Shown here one piece after another: positions 26,553-35,912 of a DNA stretch of 64,000 nucleotides. Position numbers and translations under genes: made by a program. The number at the start of each line of letters is the position of its first letter. The first letter of the stretch is position 1. The stretch covers positions 1-64,000 of the forward strand of contig NZ_AWUK01000038.1 in assembly GCF_000499205.1 (NCBI RefSeq), written 5' to 3'. A model generated the notes under the pieces. That model made no database searches and was not told where the DNA came from. It saw only the letters and a list, made by a program, of their open reading frames with translations. Source of the DNA: Paenibacillus sp. MAEPY2. Its GTDB lineage: Bacteria > Bacillota > Bacilli > Paenibacillales > Paenibacillaceae.

Positions 26553-28262
26553 TTAATTTTTCCCCAGCGATGTGTACCATTCGTTCACCTCTTCAGTTAT
26601 CTTATCACCGCCTAGCTCGTGCCATCTAGCGACGACGAGATCGAAGCTTGACAGATGCTCCTGTCCGTACACGATTTTGAGCATCGCATCATGCAGTAAC
26701 TCGTCAAGGGCGTCGCCGATTTTTTCCATCGTCGGCGTCGGCGCTCCGGTGAAGGCGTCTGTTTTGTAGACAGAAGGATTGCTTTCGACGATTTGCCAAC
26801 CCTTCAGCTCCTGTGGCGTACGCAGCAGCTTGTTTTTGATGTCATATGACGTCTGATTGGATGCACCGCTGTTGATGCGAGCAATGGATTGACTGAGCAA
26901 GTTAGGGACCGAGGGGAGCGACAGGCTTAGGAGATACTTTTGGGGGTCCGCAAATCCGCCTGGAACCTGGCTTTCCAGGAATGTCACCTTGCCCTCTTCA
27001 TAGCCGTAGTCGTAGCCTTCAGCGATACCCCAACGATAGGGCGAGCCAGAGGGAGGATCGACAAAGTTGTCATAAACAAAGTTCATATAATTGAAAAAAA
27101 TTTCAGGATTCTCCATATCTGCGTTGATGGCAATTGCACCATACTCCGGCGGCGTGCCGCGCGTACCGGATAAGCCGCTTGGCCCGACGGGGATCGGGTA
27201 TGCCTCGAACCGGGCCTCCGGCACATTTGCAGTCACATCCCCTAGCGGCCATCCTGCTGCCCACAGCGGCGCCACAATCATGCCTGCCTTGCCCAGCTTC
27301 CATGATTCCGTCGCTTGAACCTCATCGAGAATCTCAGCATCCTTTGGCACGTAGCCTCGCTCCATCCAGCGCTTCAACGTCGTTAGACCTTGCCGAATAC
27401 TTGGCTGGACCGATCCGTAAGACAGAATTCCTTCATCGTTTGTGCTCCAAATGTCTGGCATCTCCCCGTAAGCACCAAACACGAAGCCCGCATCCGACAT
27501 CCAGGTGAAAAACGAATTTTTGAGGCTGATGCTAAGTCCATAAGTGTCGTCTTTACCATTGCCGTCCGGGTCAAGATGAACGAATGCATCCATGACATTC
27601 TCCATCTCATCAATGGTGGAGGGGGCCGACAAACCAAGTTTATCGAGCCAATCCTGACGGATGTACAATACCTCGTTCGAGTTCATGTTGCCGTCGAGGA
27701 TCGGTATTGCCATTTTTTTGCCGTTGATCATATACCGGTCCCACGACTCGGGCGCCTGTGCCATGGCTGCTTTCCACTTGGGTGAGGCATACTGCTCGAA
27801 CAGCTGTCCTACATCGCGGAAAGCACCGGAGCGCAGCAGCGGATACATATTTTGTCCACCCTTGAATGTGACGATGTCGGGAAGTGACTGACCGGTCGCG
27901 ATCAAGGTGTTCAGTTTATTGATGTAGACGTCCTCATCACCCGTCGTCGTCCAGAGGTAATTGACCTTGATGCCAAGCTTGTCCTCAAACAATCGGCTCA
28001 GTACGTTGTTCTGAAGATCTTCACCGTTTTTGAAATCGATGTCCGGGTAGAGATGCCCAACGGTCGTCAAGACCACCGGAGACTCATATTTCCCACCGAT
28101 GAATGAAGGGGCAGGTCCTGTAGGCGTGTTCTTTTTTTCCTGAAGTTGGGAGGGTACTGTTGGATCTTCCCAAAAGATGAACGAAAAAATCATGACGACG
28201 AGGAACAAGATCATCGCGAGGCCAAACAGCCCTGTCTGCTTTAACCATTTCCAGATTAACAT
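26553..28262 (-). CDS. Membrane-anchored extracellular sugar-binding protein
   Basis: A 569-residue family 1 solute-binding protein of the long LipO/YtcQ type. The N-terminus has one hydrophobic segment (about residues 10-32, GLFGLAMILFLVVMIFSFIF) with no Cys after it and no clear signal-peptidase site. It is therefore more likely held by an uncleaved anchor than by a lipid. The body has PDIVTFKGGQNMYPLL, a DPDGNGKDDTYG calcium-like loop and a Trp-rich substrate face. It is the third gene of a YesN-YesM-binding-protein operon and its start overlaps the kinase stop by 7 bp. No permease belongs to this operon. Together these suggest a sensory rather than a transport role; alternatively it feeds the permeases at 35031-36749. 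Confidence 0.8.
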   Translation of the reverse strand: MLIWKWLKQTGLFGLAMILFLVVMIFSFIFWEDPTVPSQLQEKKNTPTGPAPSFIGGKYESPVVLTTVGHLYPDIDFKNGEDLQNNVLSRLFEDKLGIKVNYLWTTTGDEDVYINKLNTLIATGQSLPDIVTFKGGQNMYPLLRSGAFRDVGQLFEQYASPKWKAAMAQAPESWDRYMINGKKMAIPILDGNMNSNEVLYIRQDWLDKLGLSAPSTIDEMENVMDAFVHLDPDGNGKDDTYGLSISLKNSFFTWMSDAGFVFGAYGEMPDIWSTNDEGILSYGSVQPSIRQGLTTLKRWMERGYVPKDAEILDEVQATESWKLGKAGMIVAPLWAAGWPLGDVTANVPEARFEAYPIPVGPSGLSGTRGTPPEYGAIAINADMENPEIFFNYMNFVYDNFVDPPSGSPYRWGIAEGYDYGYEEGKVTFLESQVPGGFADPQKYLLSLSLPSVPNLLSQSIARINSGASNQTSYDIKNKLLRTPQELKGWQIVESNPSVYKTDAFTGAPTPTMEKIGDALDELLHDAMLKIVYGQEHLSSFDLVVARWHELGGDKITEEVNEWYTSLGKN

Positions 28263-29989
28263 ATCTCGGTAACCTCCTGTTTACGGACAACTTTCCAGCG
28301 CAACGTCACCTGAAGTCCGCCCAATTCTCCATTAGCCAGCTCCATATCGGCCTCTGAGCCGAGCACCGCTCTCATCCGCTCATATACATTGTGGAGCGCC
28401 CACGCAGTATTGGCGTCCGCGCCATAATAGATTGCATTACGGAGCGTGCCGATGCGACCAGGCTCGACACCACAGCCGTTATCCGCCACAATCAGCTCAC
28501 AGTATTCTCCGTCGGAATGACCTGTAATCTGGATGTCTCCGACCGTGCGAAGCGACTCAATGCCATGCAGAATGGCATTTTCCGCGAGCGGTTGCAGCAG
28601 AAGCCGCGGTACCTGTAAATCGAGAAGATGCTCCTCGACGTCAATAGTGAAAACGAAGCGGTCCATCTGAAGACTCTGGATCGTGAGGTATAACCGGACA
28701 AGCTCAAGCTCGTCCCGCACCGTTGTATATGTGTTCTCGAACTTGATCGTTTGCCGGAAATAACGGCTTAAGCTTATGGACATGTCAATGACGGCCTGCT
28801 TCTCGTCAAGTTCGGTCATACTTTTGATAAACGCAAGCGAGTTGTACAGGAAGTGCGGCTGGATCTGGGAGTGGAGCTGTCGCAGTTTTGCCTCCTTCGA
28901 GCGAATCTGTTCCATGTAAACCCTTTCAATTAACTCTTTGATTTCTTTGGACATCTCGTTGAAGCGGTCAAACAAATACATGAATTCGTCATTACTCTCC
29001 TGGCGAAGTGTGATGGAATATTGACCGGATGTGATTTTTCTGACGCCCCAGAGCAGTTTTCGTATCGGGATCTGCACGTCCCGGTACAACAACAGGGCGA
29101 GCAGAATGCTGAACAGAAGTAGGAAAACGCTTGAGAAATAGTAGAGACGCTGATTGGCATAGATCGGATTGAGCACCTCACTGATCGGGGTATAATCCAC
29201 GATGTACCAATCTTTGAAGTTACTCAGAGCAGAGAAATTAACGAGGTATTGCTCACCGTCCAGTTTAATAAGTCGGTTACCACTCATCTCTTGGCCAATC
29301 TCAAGCCGCCGTGTCAATTCATGGATGAAAGGAAGCTTCTCTGTATCGCTTGCCAGCACATCCCCAGCTGCAGACAACAAAATTGCGCTGTTGTCGTTCG
29401 TTCCCTTAGCACGGTCCAAGTAAGCAAGTACATTTTTAGTATCGATCTTGGCCCTGACGACATAAGAGACTTCCTCCGGATCAAACCGGAAAGTGTACGG
29501 ATGCGCCAAATAATACGTCAAATACCCGCCGTCGCCCGTCTGCTCATACTGCCAGAACGGGCGGAAGTGTGTCTCCAGGTACAGTTCGCTTAGCTTCGAC
29601 GAAGAGGACGTTGAAGAGAAAGCTGAGCTGTCCTCATCGTAGATCACCATAAATTCGGCGTTCCAGTTGTTCAGGGCATGCAACAAGTTCAACTTGTCCG
29701 ACACCCGCAGCTTCAACTTGTTCAGTTCAAAATCTCCTTCCAGAAAGGAAGGAGTCGCAAGCAGTCGAACATCTTTGTCGAGTACGAGAAAATCGCTAAA
29801 GGACGATACTTTGGACAGATTATTGTCGATGTCTCCGGCCAGGAAAGTGAGCTCATTCAGCTTCACGCGTTGAATTTCCTGCTTGATGAGCCGCACACTG
29901 GAGCGGTTGGTCAGGTAGTACAGAAGCAGGGTAGAGACAAGTAGTAGAAAGATGACAAGCACAATTTTTGTGAAAATGGTTAGTTTCAT
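28256..29989 (-). CDS. YesM-type sensor histidine kinase
   Basis: A 577-residue sensor. TM1 lies near residues 8-28 (IVLVIFLLLVSTLLLYYL) and TM2 near 280-303 (VFLLLFSILLALLLY), with an extracellular domain of about 250 residues between them. A HAMP linker leads to the His_kinase box QIQPHFLYNSLAFI, with His379 as the likely acceptor. The ATPase has LAENAILHGIE and DNGCGVEPG; the last G-box before the C-terminus is less regular (YGADANTAWALHNV), a common feature of this class. It sits 18 bp after the response-regulator gene and overlaps the anchored binding-protein gene by 7 bp. Confidence 0.9.
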   Translation of the reverse strand: MKLTIFTKIVLVIFLLLVSTLLLYYLTNRSSVRLIKQEIQRVKLNELTFLAGDIDNNLSKVSSFSDFLVLDKDVRLLATPSFLEGDFELNKLKLRVSDKLNLLHALNNWNAEFMVIYDEDSSAFSSTSSSSKLSELYLETHFRPFWQYEQTGDGGYLTYYLAHPYTFRFDPEEVSYVVRAKIDTKNVLAYLDRAKGTNDNSAILLSAAGDVLASDTEKLPFIHELTRRLEIGQEMSGNRLIKLDGEQYLVNFSALSNFKDWYIVDYTPISEVLNPIYANQRLYYFSSVFLLLFSILLALLLYRDVQIPIRKLLWGVRKITSGQYSITLRQESNDEFMYLFDRFNEMSKEIKELIERVYMEQIRSKEAKLRQLHSQIQPHFLYNSLAFIKSMTELDEKQAVIDMSISLSRYFRQTIKFENTYTTVRDELELVRLYLTIQSLQMDRFVFTIDVEEHLLDLQVPRLLLQPLAENAILHGIESLRTVGDIQITGHSDGEYCELIVADNGCGVEPGRIGTLRNAIYYGADANTAWALHNVYERMRAVLGSEADMELANGELGGLQVTLRWKVVRKQEVTEIC

Positions 29990-30007
29990 TAAAGTGTCCC
30001 CGTTCGG

Positions 30008-31645
30008 TCAGGAGGATTGGTGACGGAAGTCTTGCGGTGTCAGCCCAAAATGCTCTTTGAACAACTTGATGAAGTACTGCGGCTTATGGTAGCCGATCGT
30101 TGTCGCAACGTCGCTAACCTTGAGCTCTGGCTGCTCGATAAGTATTTCCCGCGCCCGCTGCATGCGCACTTTGTACAAGTACTCGCTAATATTCTCGCTT
30201 GCCTTGCTTTTAAATAGAGCAGACAGGTAGGCGGGGTGCAGGCCGACGTGGTCCGCTGCCGTCTGCAGCGTGGCATCCGCGAGATGCGCGGTGATGAATT
30301 GCTGGACCTTACGGATGAGCGCCACTTGCTCGTTGTTCCATTCACTTTTGGTCATCTCCCGCAATTGCTCCAGCGTGGACATTATCCAATGCTGAAGCTG
30401 GTGCATATGGCGAAACCGGTTGGTTTCAGCGGCCTTGTCCAGCTCCGGGGGGAGAATCTCAAGCAGGCTGAGTCCGTTTTTGTGGGCAAAAAAGCTGAAG
30501 GCGCCCATCGCGTGATAATAGAGCTCAAGCAGTGTCTCCCGTGAATCCATTCGCTTGTTTGTCACCTCAAGGAAAATGGCGTCCCACTTGGCAGCGATCG
30601 CCTCCCACTGGTAAATTTCGAACAACTGGATCATCGTAGGCGATTCGTATAGGCTATGGACGCGGTAGGGCTTTTCGGGCACTAAGGCGTCCTGCAGGCG
30701 GATTAAGAGGTCCGTCTCACCGCCAAGATGGCGAGTAAGTATAGCCAGTGAATCCTGGTAAGTCTCACGCAGGCCGTGAGCCATTACCTGCCAGTGGCTC
30801 ACGACGATTGAGATGCTGCTTTTGAGAAAATGTCTGACGTGTTGCTGCAGTCTGGCAGCCAAATGTTCGAGGGACCGCTGTCGATGAACCTCCGGTTCCG
30901 CCTCCCGCGCTAGCCATGACTCTTCCCGCACATTGAGAACGAAGACTTCATGCTCGTACGCATCACGTCCATGCCACACATGGAATAACTCGGAGAATGT
31001 TTCCTCAGCGATATTGGCGACGGCTGAGGAGAGCAGGGACTGGTCCATCCAGTTCGACTCCTCTGCAGACGATTCAATGCGGAGGAGGCATATTGCAGTT
31101 TCGTCGCTCGGACAGAACGGCAACCGGTAATAGGCCATTTTTTCTTCGAGCAGCTTGGGAGGCAGCTTTCTTCCTTGAAGCAGATCAATGAGCAGCTTCT
31201 CTCGAAACAAAGGCATATGTTCGCTGAGCATGCTCATGGCCTTCTCCTGCTTGCCACGTTCGTCCCATTCAAGGCGGAGCACTTCCGTGAGTTGGCGCAG
31301 CATGTCGGCCAGCTCCCTTTGGTCGACCGGTTTGAGCAGGTAACCATCCACCTGCTGTCTGATGGCCTCCTGCGCGTAGTCCCATTCGCTGTAGCCGGAT
31401 AGCAGAATGCTTTTGAAGTGCTTGTCGTATTTTTTTATATGCTCAATCAGCTCCAAGCCGGAGATTCCGGGCATTCGAATATCGGTAATGATAATATCGA
31501 CGGGATAGCTCTTGCAATGTTCAAGTGCCTCTTCGCCAGAGAAAGCCTTGTGAACCTTGCCGATGCCGAGCGCTTCCCACGGCATGGTGCGTTCGAGACT
31601 GTCCACGAGATGAGCATGATCATCAACGATTAATAGCTCATACAT
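30008..31645 (-). CDS. YesN-type response regulator (receiver plus AraC domain)
   Basis: A 545-residue regulator: receiver with DD at 8-9, Asp55 in IIITDIRMPGISG and YLLKPVDQ. A long middle region has no recognised domain. The C-terminal AraC domain contains TAADHVGLHPAYLSALFKS and VSDVATTIGYHKPQYFIKLFKEHFGLTPQDFR. It is first in the RR-HK-binding-protein operon, with its own promoter (31703-31732) and GGGGGATC before the ATG. It probably activates the divergent GH31 and ABC/DUF4832 genes through the direct repeats near 33466. Confidence 0.9.
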   Translation of the reverse strand: MYELLIVDDHAHLVDSLERTMPWEALGIGKVHKAFSGEEALEHCKSYPVDIIITDIRMPGISGLELIEHIKKYDKHFKSILLSGYSEWDYAQEAIRQQVDGYLLKPVDQRELADMLRQLTEVLRLEWDERGKQEKAMSMLSEHMPLFREKLLIDLLQGRKLPPKLLEEKMAYYRLPFCPSDETAICLLRIESSAEESNWMDQSLLSSAVANIAEETFSELFHVWHGRDAYEHEVFVLNVREESWLAREAEPEVHRQRSLEHLAARLQQHVRHFLKSSISIVVSHWQVMAHGLRETYQDSLAILTRHLGGETDLLIRLQDALVPEKPYRVHSLYESPTMIQLFEIYQWEAIAAKWDAIFLEVTNKRMDSRETLLELYYHAMGAFSFFAHKNGLSLLEILPPELDKAAETNRFRHMHQLQHWIMSTLEQLREMTKSEWNNEQVALIRKVQQFITAHLADATLQTAADHVGLHPAYLSALFKSKASENISEYLYKVRMQRAREILIEQPELKVSDVATTIGYHKPQYFIKLFKEHFGLTPQDFRHQSS

Positions 31646-31702
31646 GCTTAGATCCCCCAGTCAGTTTTCGGTTGTTACAGTTGGCGTATCTTCAATCTTT
31701 TT

Positions 31703-31732
31703 ATTATCTGAGCATAACTGTTCCTTTGTCAA
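31703..31732 (-). promoter_or_regulatory. Promoter of the YesN-YesM-binding-protein operon
   Basis: Read on the minus strand: TTGACA (31732-31727), an 18-bp spacer and GATAAT (31708-31703). The start point would be about 55 bp before the response-regulator ATG. Confidence 0.65.
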
Positions 31733-31814
31733 TTGGAGTTCGAAGAGTGTAGCAAGTAGCTCTCGGATGCCTGTAACTATCAGGGGAATCTTATATTTCT
31801 TGGAGATATGCCTC

Positions 31815-33353
31815 CTATTGAATTTTGCGATACCAGGGCAGACGTGAGAGGGGAGCATCAACTTGCAATTCGGTTGGCCCATTGATGATGTTTCCATCAT
31901 CGCCTTGCCATTGACCCTCAGGGAAAACTACGGTTCTGGACGTCAGTCCCTTAACGACGACTGGCGCAACGAGCAGATTCTGACCAAGGAGAAACTGATC
32001 ATTTACGAGCTCATAGTCGCACTCGGGATATTCGAACTCCAGGCTGCGCAGTATAGGCAGGCCGTCTGAAGCGGCTTGGCGAGCAAGGTCGAGCAGTTCG
32101 GGGCCAAGCTCAGATCTTAGCCTTACGGCGTCAAGGCACCAGGTTAGCTCCTCACCGTTCAACACGCGCCATGGTGCCATGGAAAACTGCATAACAGGAA
32201 ACAATGCGGCACACTGGGTATACCTTACGAACAACTCGCTGTCAAAGTGAAACTCCGGGGAGTTGATGTCGCCGTCCATACCGCCACCGATCATATCGGG
32301 GCAGTTAAATGCATAGCCAAGCAGTCCCTGAGCAATTGCGTTCGGAATGAGTCCGCTGAGCCCCGTAGCGTCCCACGTATGTGTCTTGTCCCGCTGGCGC
32401 TGGATGAGGCCCTGGCCACCGAGCTTCCAACACATCCGCAGCTCAACCAGCGAGTATCCAACTCCGAGGTTGGCGTAAGCTTCGCAGTCCTCAAGCAGGC
32501 GCAGGGGACGAGTCCATGCAACGGGCTGGGTCGTGTCCGCTCCGCCCGGCAAGATCGGCTCGCCAGCGTCAAGCTTAAAACCATCAACGCCGTAATCCGT
32601 GATCAGACGATCCATCTGCCGTTTGAACCAAGCCGCACCTTCCTCTTTCGTATAATCCACAACTGCGCTGTAACCATTCCACCAATGTCGGATTAAGGGC
32701 GTATTGTCCCTACCTTTTAGAAGCAGATCTGCCGCCCGCAATTCCTTAAACATCGTGCAGTCCGGACTCACGTATGGGCACATCCAGAGCATCACCTTGA
32801 AGCCCATGCCGTGAAGCGTATCCATCATCTCCCGGGGATTCGGGAACCTGTGCTTGTCAAAGTCCCATATGCCATAATCCTTCATCCAGTTGTCGTCGAT
32901 AATAAGGACGCCGGGCGGTAGCCCGTTCGCTAGAATGGATTCGGCATAATGGATGATTTTCTCCTGCGTGGGGTTATAGAACATCTCGACCCAGGTACAG
33001 TACTGCGGAGCTGTGAATACCAGGGCGTCGGGTACCTGCTGTGACGGCGGGAAATGTGTACCGGCAGCATGACGGTATGCACCCTGTAGTGTGTTGAGCT
33101 CCTCCTTCACGACGACCTCACCAGCGATATCAAAAACGGAAAGCCTATTCTCATCCACATGAAAAGCAAATGGCTCCTCGCTCCAAATATATCTGCCCTT
33201 ATTAGAGAGCAGCAAAGGCGAGGCCTGATTGTCGTCTGTCATGCGCAAATCCCTCGTATATGCAATCTGGCCAAACGGCATGGAGCTGCCATCGTTGATT
33301 ACACCGCCCCACCAGTATTCACCGGGCAGACGGTTGATTGAGATATTATTCAT
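31815..33353 (-). CDS. Glycoside hydrolase family 31 enzyme
   Basis: A 512-residue GH31 protein: short N-terminal sandwich, then the barrel with GVLIIDDNWM, MGFKVMLWMCPYVSPD, and the nucleophile motif DGFKLDAGEP with Asp262. The acid/base Asp region follows (WDATGLSGLIP), then PDMIGGGMDGD. No signal peptide, so it acts inside the cell on imported oligosaccharides. It is shorter than typical alpha-glucosidases (650 residues or more), mainly at the C-terminus. I start at ATG 33353, after AAAGGAG; an ATG 54 bp earlier has no ribosome site. It could be an alpha-glucosidase, alpha-xylosidase or alpha-galactosidase; sequence alone does not settle this. It is divergent from the transporter genes at 33666. 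Confidence 0.88.
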   Translation of the reverse strand: MNNISINRLPGEYWWGGVINDGSSMPFGQIAYTRDLRMTDDNQASPLLLSNKGRYIWSEEPFAFHVDENRLSVFDIAGEVVVKEELNTLQGAYRHAAGTHFPPSQQVPDALVFTAPQYCTWVEMFYNPTQEKIIHYAESILANGLPPGVLIIDDNWMKDYGIWDFDKHRFPNPREMMDTLHGMGFKVMLWMCPYVSPDCTMFKELRAADLLLKGRDNTPLIRHWWNGYSAVVDYTKEEGAAWFKRQMDRLITDYGVDGFKLDAGEPILPGGADTTQPVAWTRPLRLLEDCEAYANLGVGYSLVELRMCWKLGGQGLIQRQRDKTHTWDATGLSGLIPNAIAQGLLGYAFNCPDMIGGGMDGDINSPEFHFDSELFVRYTQCAALFPVMQFSMAPWRVLNGEELTWCLDAVRLRSELGPELLDLARQAASDGLPILRSLEFEYPECDYELVNDQFLLGQNLLVAPVVVKGLTSRTVVFPEGQWQGDDGNIINGPTELQVDAPLSRLPWYRKIQ

Positions 33354-33665
33354 GGGAGAATTCTCCTTTGGAATTGCGGACAAAATCTTGTGGAATATTT
33401 GCCCCAATCGCTTGAATTTTGATACGGCTTTTATTATGCAGAGATCCTCTGCCCTTTGGAAGGGGATCTTAAAAATGTGGTTTGAATCTTAAAATTTGGG
33501 CATTTAAACCGGATTTTCCCTGATTTATGATGAGAACGTCAAGAGCTCATGACGATCGATTGGCGGAAAAAAGCGCAATTTTTCCGTCCTCCAGCTTTTT
33601 GAACATGACTGCTGAAGTAAAAGTACAATCTTCATTTTTCAAGAAAAGTCGAGGGGAGTATTACG
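33354..33665. promoter_or_regulatory. Divergent control region with AraC-type direct repeats and an inverted repeat
   Basis: ATCTTAAAA occurs at 33466-33474 and again at 33486-33494, exactly 20 bp apart (two helical turns), the spacing used by AraC-type dimers. CGGAAAAA (33564-33571) and TTTTTCCG (33579-33586) form an 8-bp inverted repeat nearer the plus-strand genes. The region separates the GH31 gene (minus) from the binding-protein gene (plus) and is the probable target of the YesN regulator at 30008-31645. Confidence 0.5.
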
Positions 33666-34955
33666 ATGAACATGAGAAAAAAATGGGTTGCAGGGCTCGC
33701 CAGCTTACTGCTCGTCTCGTTGATGGCCGGCTGCAATAATTCAAACGACGGAGGCGGGGCTACCGACAGTGGTTCCCAGAAAAAGGTTACGATTTCTTAT
33801 ACGATATGGGACAAAAACCAGCAGCCGGCAATGGAGGCGATCGCTGATGCATTCACAGAGCAGCACCCGAACATCGAGGTGAAGGTTGATGCTATTCCGT
33901 GGGGCGAATATTGGACGAAGATGTCCGCCGCAGCACCAGCAGGAATGTTGCCCGATGTATTCTGGATGCATGGTGGTCAGTTTATGAAGTACGCAGAAGG
34001 CCAGTTCCTCGAGCCGATCACGGACAAGGTGCAGGCGGGCGAAATCGATCTGGACAACTACGCGTCCAACCTCACCTCTATCTATACGCTGGACGGGCAA
34101 AACTACGGTATTCCAAAGGACTTTGATACCATTGGACTCGCTTACAACAAGGAGCTGTTCGATCAGGCGAATATTGCGTACCCGGACGACACGTGGGATT
34201 ATGCCAAGCTTGCTGAAGTCGCCAAACAGCTAAGCCAGCCAGACAAGGGCATTTACGGTTTTGGCGCAAAGCTGGATACCCAAGCGGGTTACTGGAACGA
34301 CATGTTAGCGAACGGTGGTTTCATTTTAAATGACGATATGACGAAATCCGGTTACGACGAACAGGCATCGATTGAGGCACTAAAGGCTCGTTATCAGATG
34401 ATTCTTGATAAGGCTTCGCCGACGCACCAGCAGATGACCGACACGGATTCGGTCGAAATGTTCAAGTCCGGCAAGCTCGCGATGATTTTCGACGGATCTT
34501 GGGACAACGGCAATTTGGCAAGTAGTGAAATTATCAAAGGAAAGTACGATTGGGCACCTCTGCCGAAGGGCAAGGTCAAACGCGGCAATATCATTAATGG
34601 CATCGGCAACGTCATGTCTACTAAGGGGAAGCACAAGGATGAAGCATGGCAGTTCCTGAAATTCCTCGGCTCCAAGGAGGCCGCTGAGATCACGGCCGAG
34701 ATGGGTGCGGCGATTCCGGCGTTCAATAACACGCAAGACGCATGGGTGAAGAACAATCCTGATTTGAACCTGCAGGTATTCATTGATCAGGCGGCGGACG
34801 CGACTCCGTACCCGAGTGGTTCAAAATCATACCCAGTCTGGTTCTCGAAAGAAGCAGAAATCATGTCACAGGCATGGGGCGGTGCGATATCAATCGAAGA
34901 AGGCGCCAAGAAAGTGGCGGAAATGATGAATCAGGCGATTGAGGACGCAAAGTAA
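33666..34955 (+). CDS. Extracellular sugar-binding lipoprotein
   Basis: A 429-residue family 1 binding protein. Signal peptide KKWVAGLASLLLVSL and lipobox MAGC place it on the outer face of the membrane. Core features are VTISYTIWDKNQQPAMEAIADAF, DVFWMHGG, YGIPKDFDTIGLAYNK, and SYPVWFSKEAEIM near the end. AGGGGAG precedes the ATG. It is first in a plus-strand operon with two permeases and, further on, the DUF4832 protein. The specificity is unknown, but linkage to GH31 suggests an alpha-linked oligosaccharide. Confidence 0.9.
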   Translation: MNMRKKWVAGLASLLLVSLMAGCNNSNDGGGATDSGSQKKVTISYTIWDKNQQPAMEAIADAFTEQHPNIEVKVDAIPWGEYWTKMSAAAPAGMLPDVFWMHGGQFMKYAEGQFLEPITDKVQAGEIDLDNYASNLTSIYTLDGQNYGIPKDFDTIGLAYNKELFDQANIAYPDDTWDYAKLAEVAKQLSQPDKGIYGFGAKLDTQAGYWNDMLANGGFILNDDMTKSGYDEQASIEALKARYQMILDKASPTHQQMTDTDSVEMFKSGKLAMIFDGSWDNGNLASSEIIKGKYDWAPLPKGKVKRGNIINGIGNVMSTKGKHKDEAWQFLKFLGSKEAAEITAEMGAAIPAFNNTQDAWVKNNPDLNLQVFIDQAADATPYPSGSKSYPVWFSKEAEIMSQAWGGAISIEEGAKKVAEMMNQAIEDAK

Positions 34956-35030
34956 GCTCCCTACGCCAGGCAAAATTGTCGATGGTATTCCGGTTAACGG
35001 AATACCTATGGCACAAATGAGGTGAAGGCA

Positions 35031-35900
35031 ATGCATTCGAAAAGCAGGTATGTATGGGCTTATATGATGATCGCTCCGACGTTGATCGGAACGCTCGTTT
35101 TTTGGAGTTGGCCAGCCGTTTATTCCATTTATCTGAGCTTCCTGAAGTCCGAAAACTTCGGCCTTGTCAACCACTGGGTTGGTTGGGCCAACTACGAGAG
35201 ATTATTTATGGACGAGGAGTTCTGGGAAAATCTACGTAATACGATACTTTATGTCGTGCTGTTTGTGCCTACGACGATTATACTTTCCACGTTTTTTGCC
35301 GTACTGCTAAACGCGAAGATCAAGGGCCACTCTGTCTACCGGGTCATTTATTTTCTACCGCAGGTTACGATGGCGGCCGCGGCTGCTATGGTGTGGGTCA
35401 TTATTTTTGCGCAGGATTATGGACTACTAAACTCCGTACTCGGCACCCACATTGCGTGGATATCTGACAAGCGCTTCGCCATGTATGCCCTTGTCATGGT
35501 CGGCGTTTGGGGCGCGATCGGATTTAACATGCTGTTGATTCTGGCCGGGCTTCAAGGAATTCCACGCATTCTTTATGAGGCTGCTGAGATTGATGGCGCT
35601 GTCGGCTTTCGCAAGTTTCGTTCCATTACGCTCCCGCTATTAACACCGACATTATTTTTTACGTCGATCGTACTCGTGATCGGTGCTACACAAATTTTTG
35701 ACAGTATCTATCTGATTATCGGTAAAACGAATGTTGCACTACCCGCGGTGCGTTCTCTCGTATACGCTTATTACCAAAATTCGTTTATCTACTACGATCA
35801 GAACTATGGAGCTGCCATCGTCAACATCTTACTAGTGATCAACCTGGTTTTGACGGGTATCCAGTTCATGCTGCAAAAAAAATGGGTGATTTACGATTGA
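35031..35900 (+). CDS. Carbohydrate ABC transporter permease, MalF/UgpA-type
   Basis: A 289-residue permease with six hydrophobic segments; the EAA loop is LYEAAEIDGAVGFRKFRSITLP. ATG 35031, 6 nt after GAGGTG, is preferred over a GTG 9 bp upstream that overlaps the ribosome site. It lies 75 bp after the binding protein and 12 bp before the partner permease. No ATPase is encoded here, so a shared MsmX-type ATPase is likely. Confidence 0.9.
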   Translation: MHSKSRYVWAYMMIAPTLIGTLVFWSWPAVYSIYLSFLKSENFGLVNHWVGWANYERLFMDEEFWENLRNTILYVVLFVPTTIILSTFFAVLLNAKIKGHSVYRVIYFLPQVTMAAAAAMVWVIIFAQDYGLLNSVLGTHIAWISDKRFAMYALVMVGVWGAIGFNMLLILAGLQGIPRILYEAAEIDGAVGFRKFRSITLPLLTPTLFFTSIVLVIGATQIFDSIYLIIGKTNVALPAVRSLVYAYYQNSFIYYDQNYGAAIVNILLVINLVLTGIQFMLQKKWVIYD

Positions 35901-35912
35901 GGAGGTTCGAAA

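Noticed and set aside
31661..31900. A 79-codon minus-strand frame between the YesN and GH31 genes
   Set aside because: It overlaps the 3' end of GH31 in another frame and contains the YesN promoter; no ribosome site.
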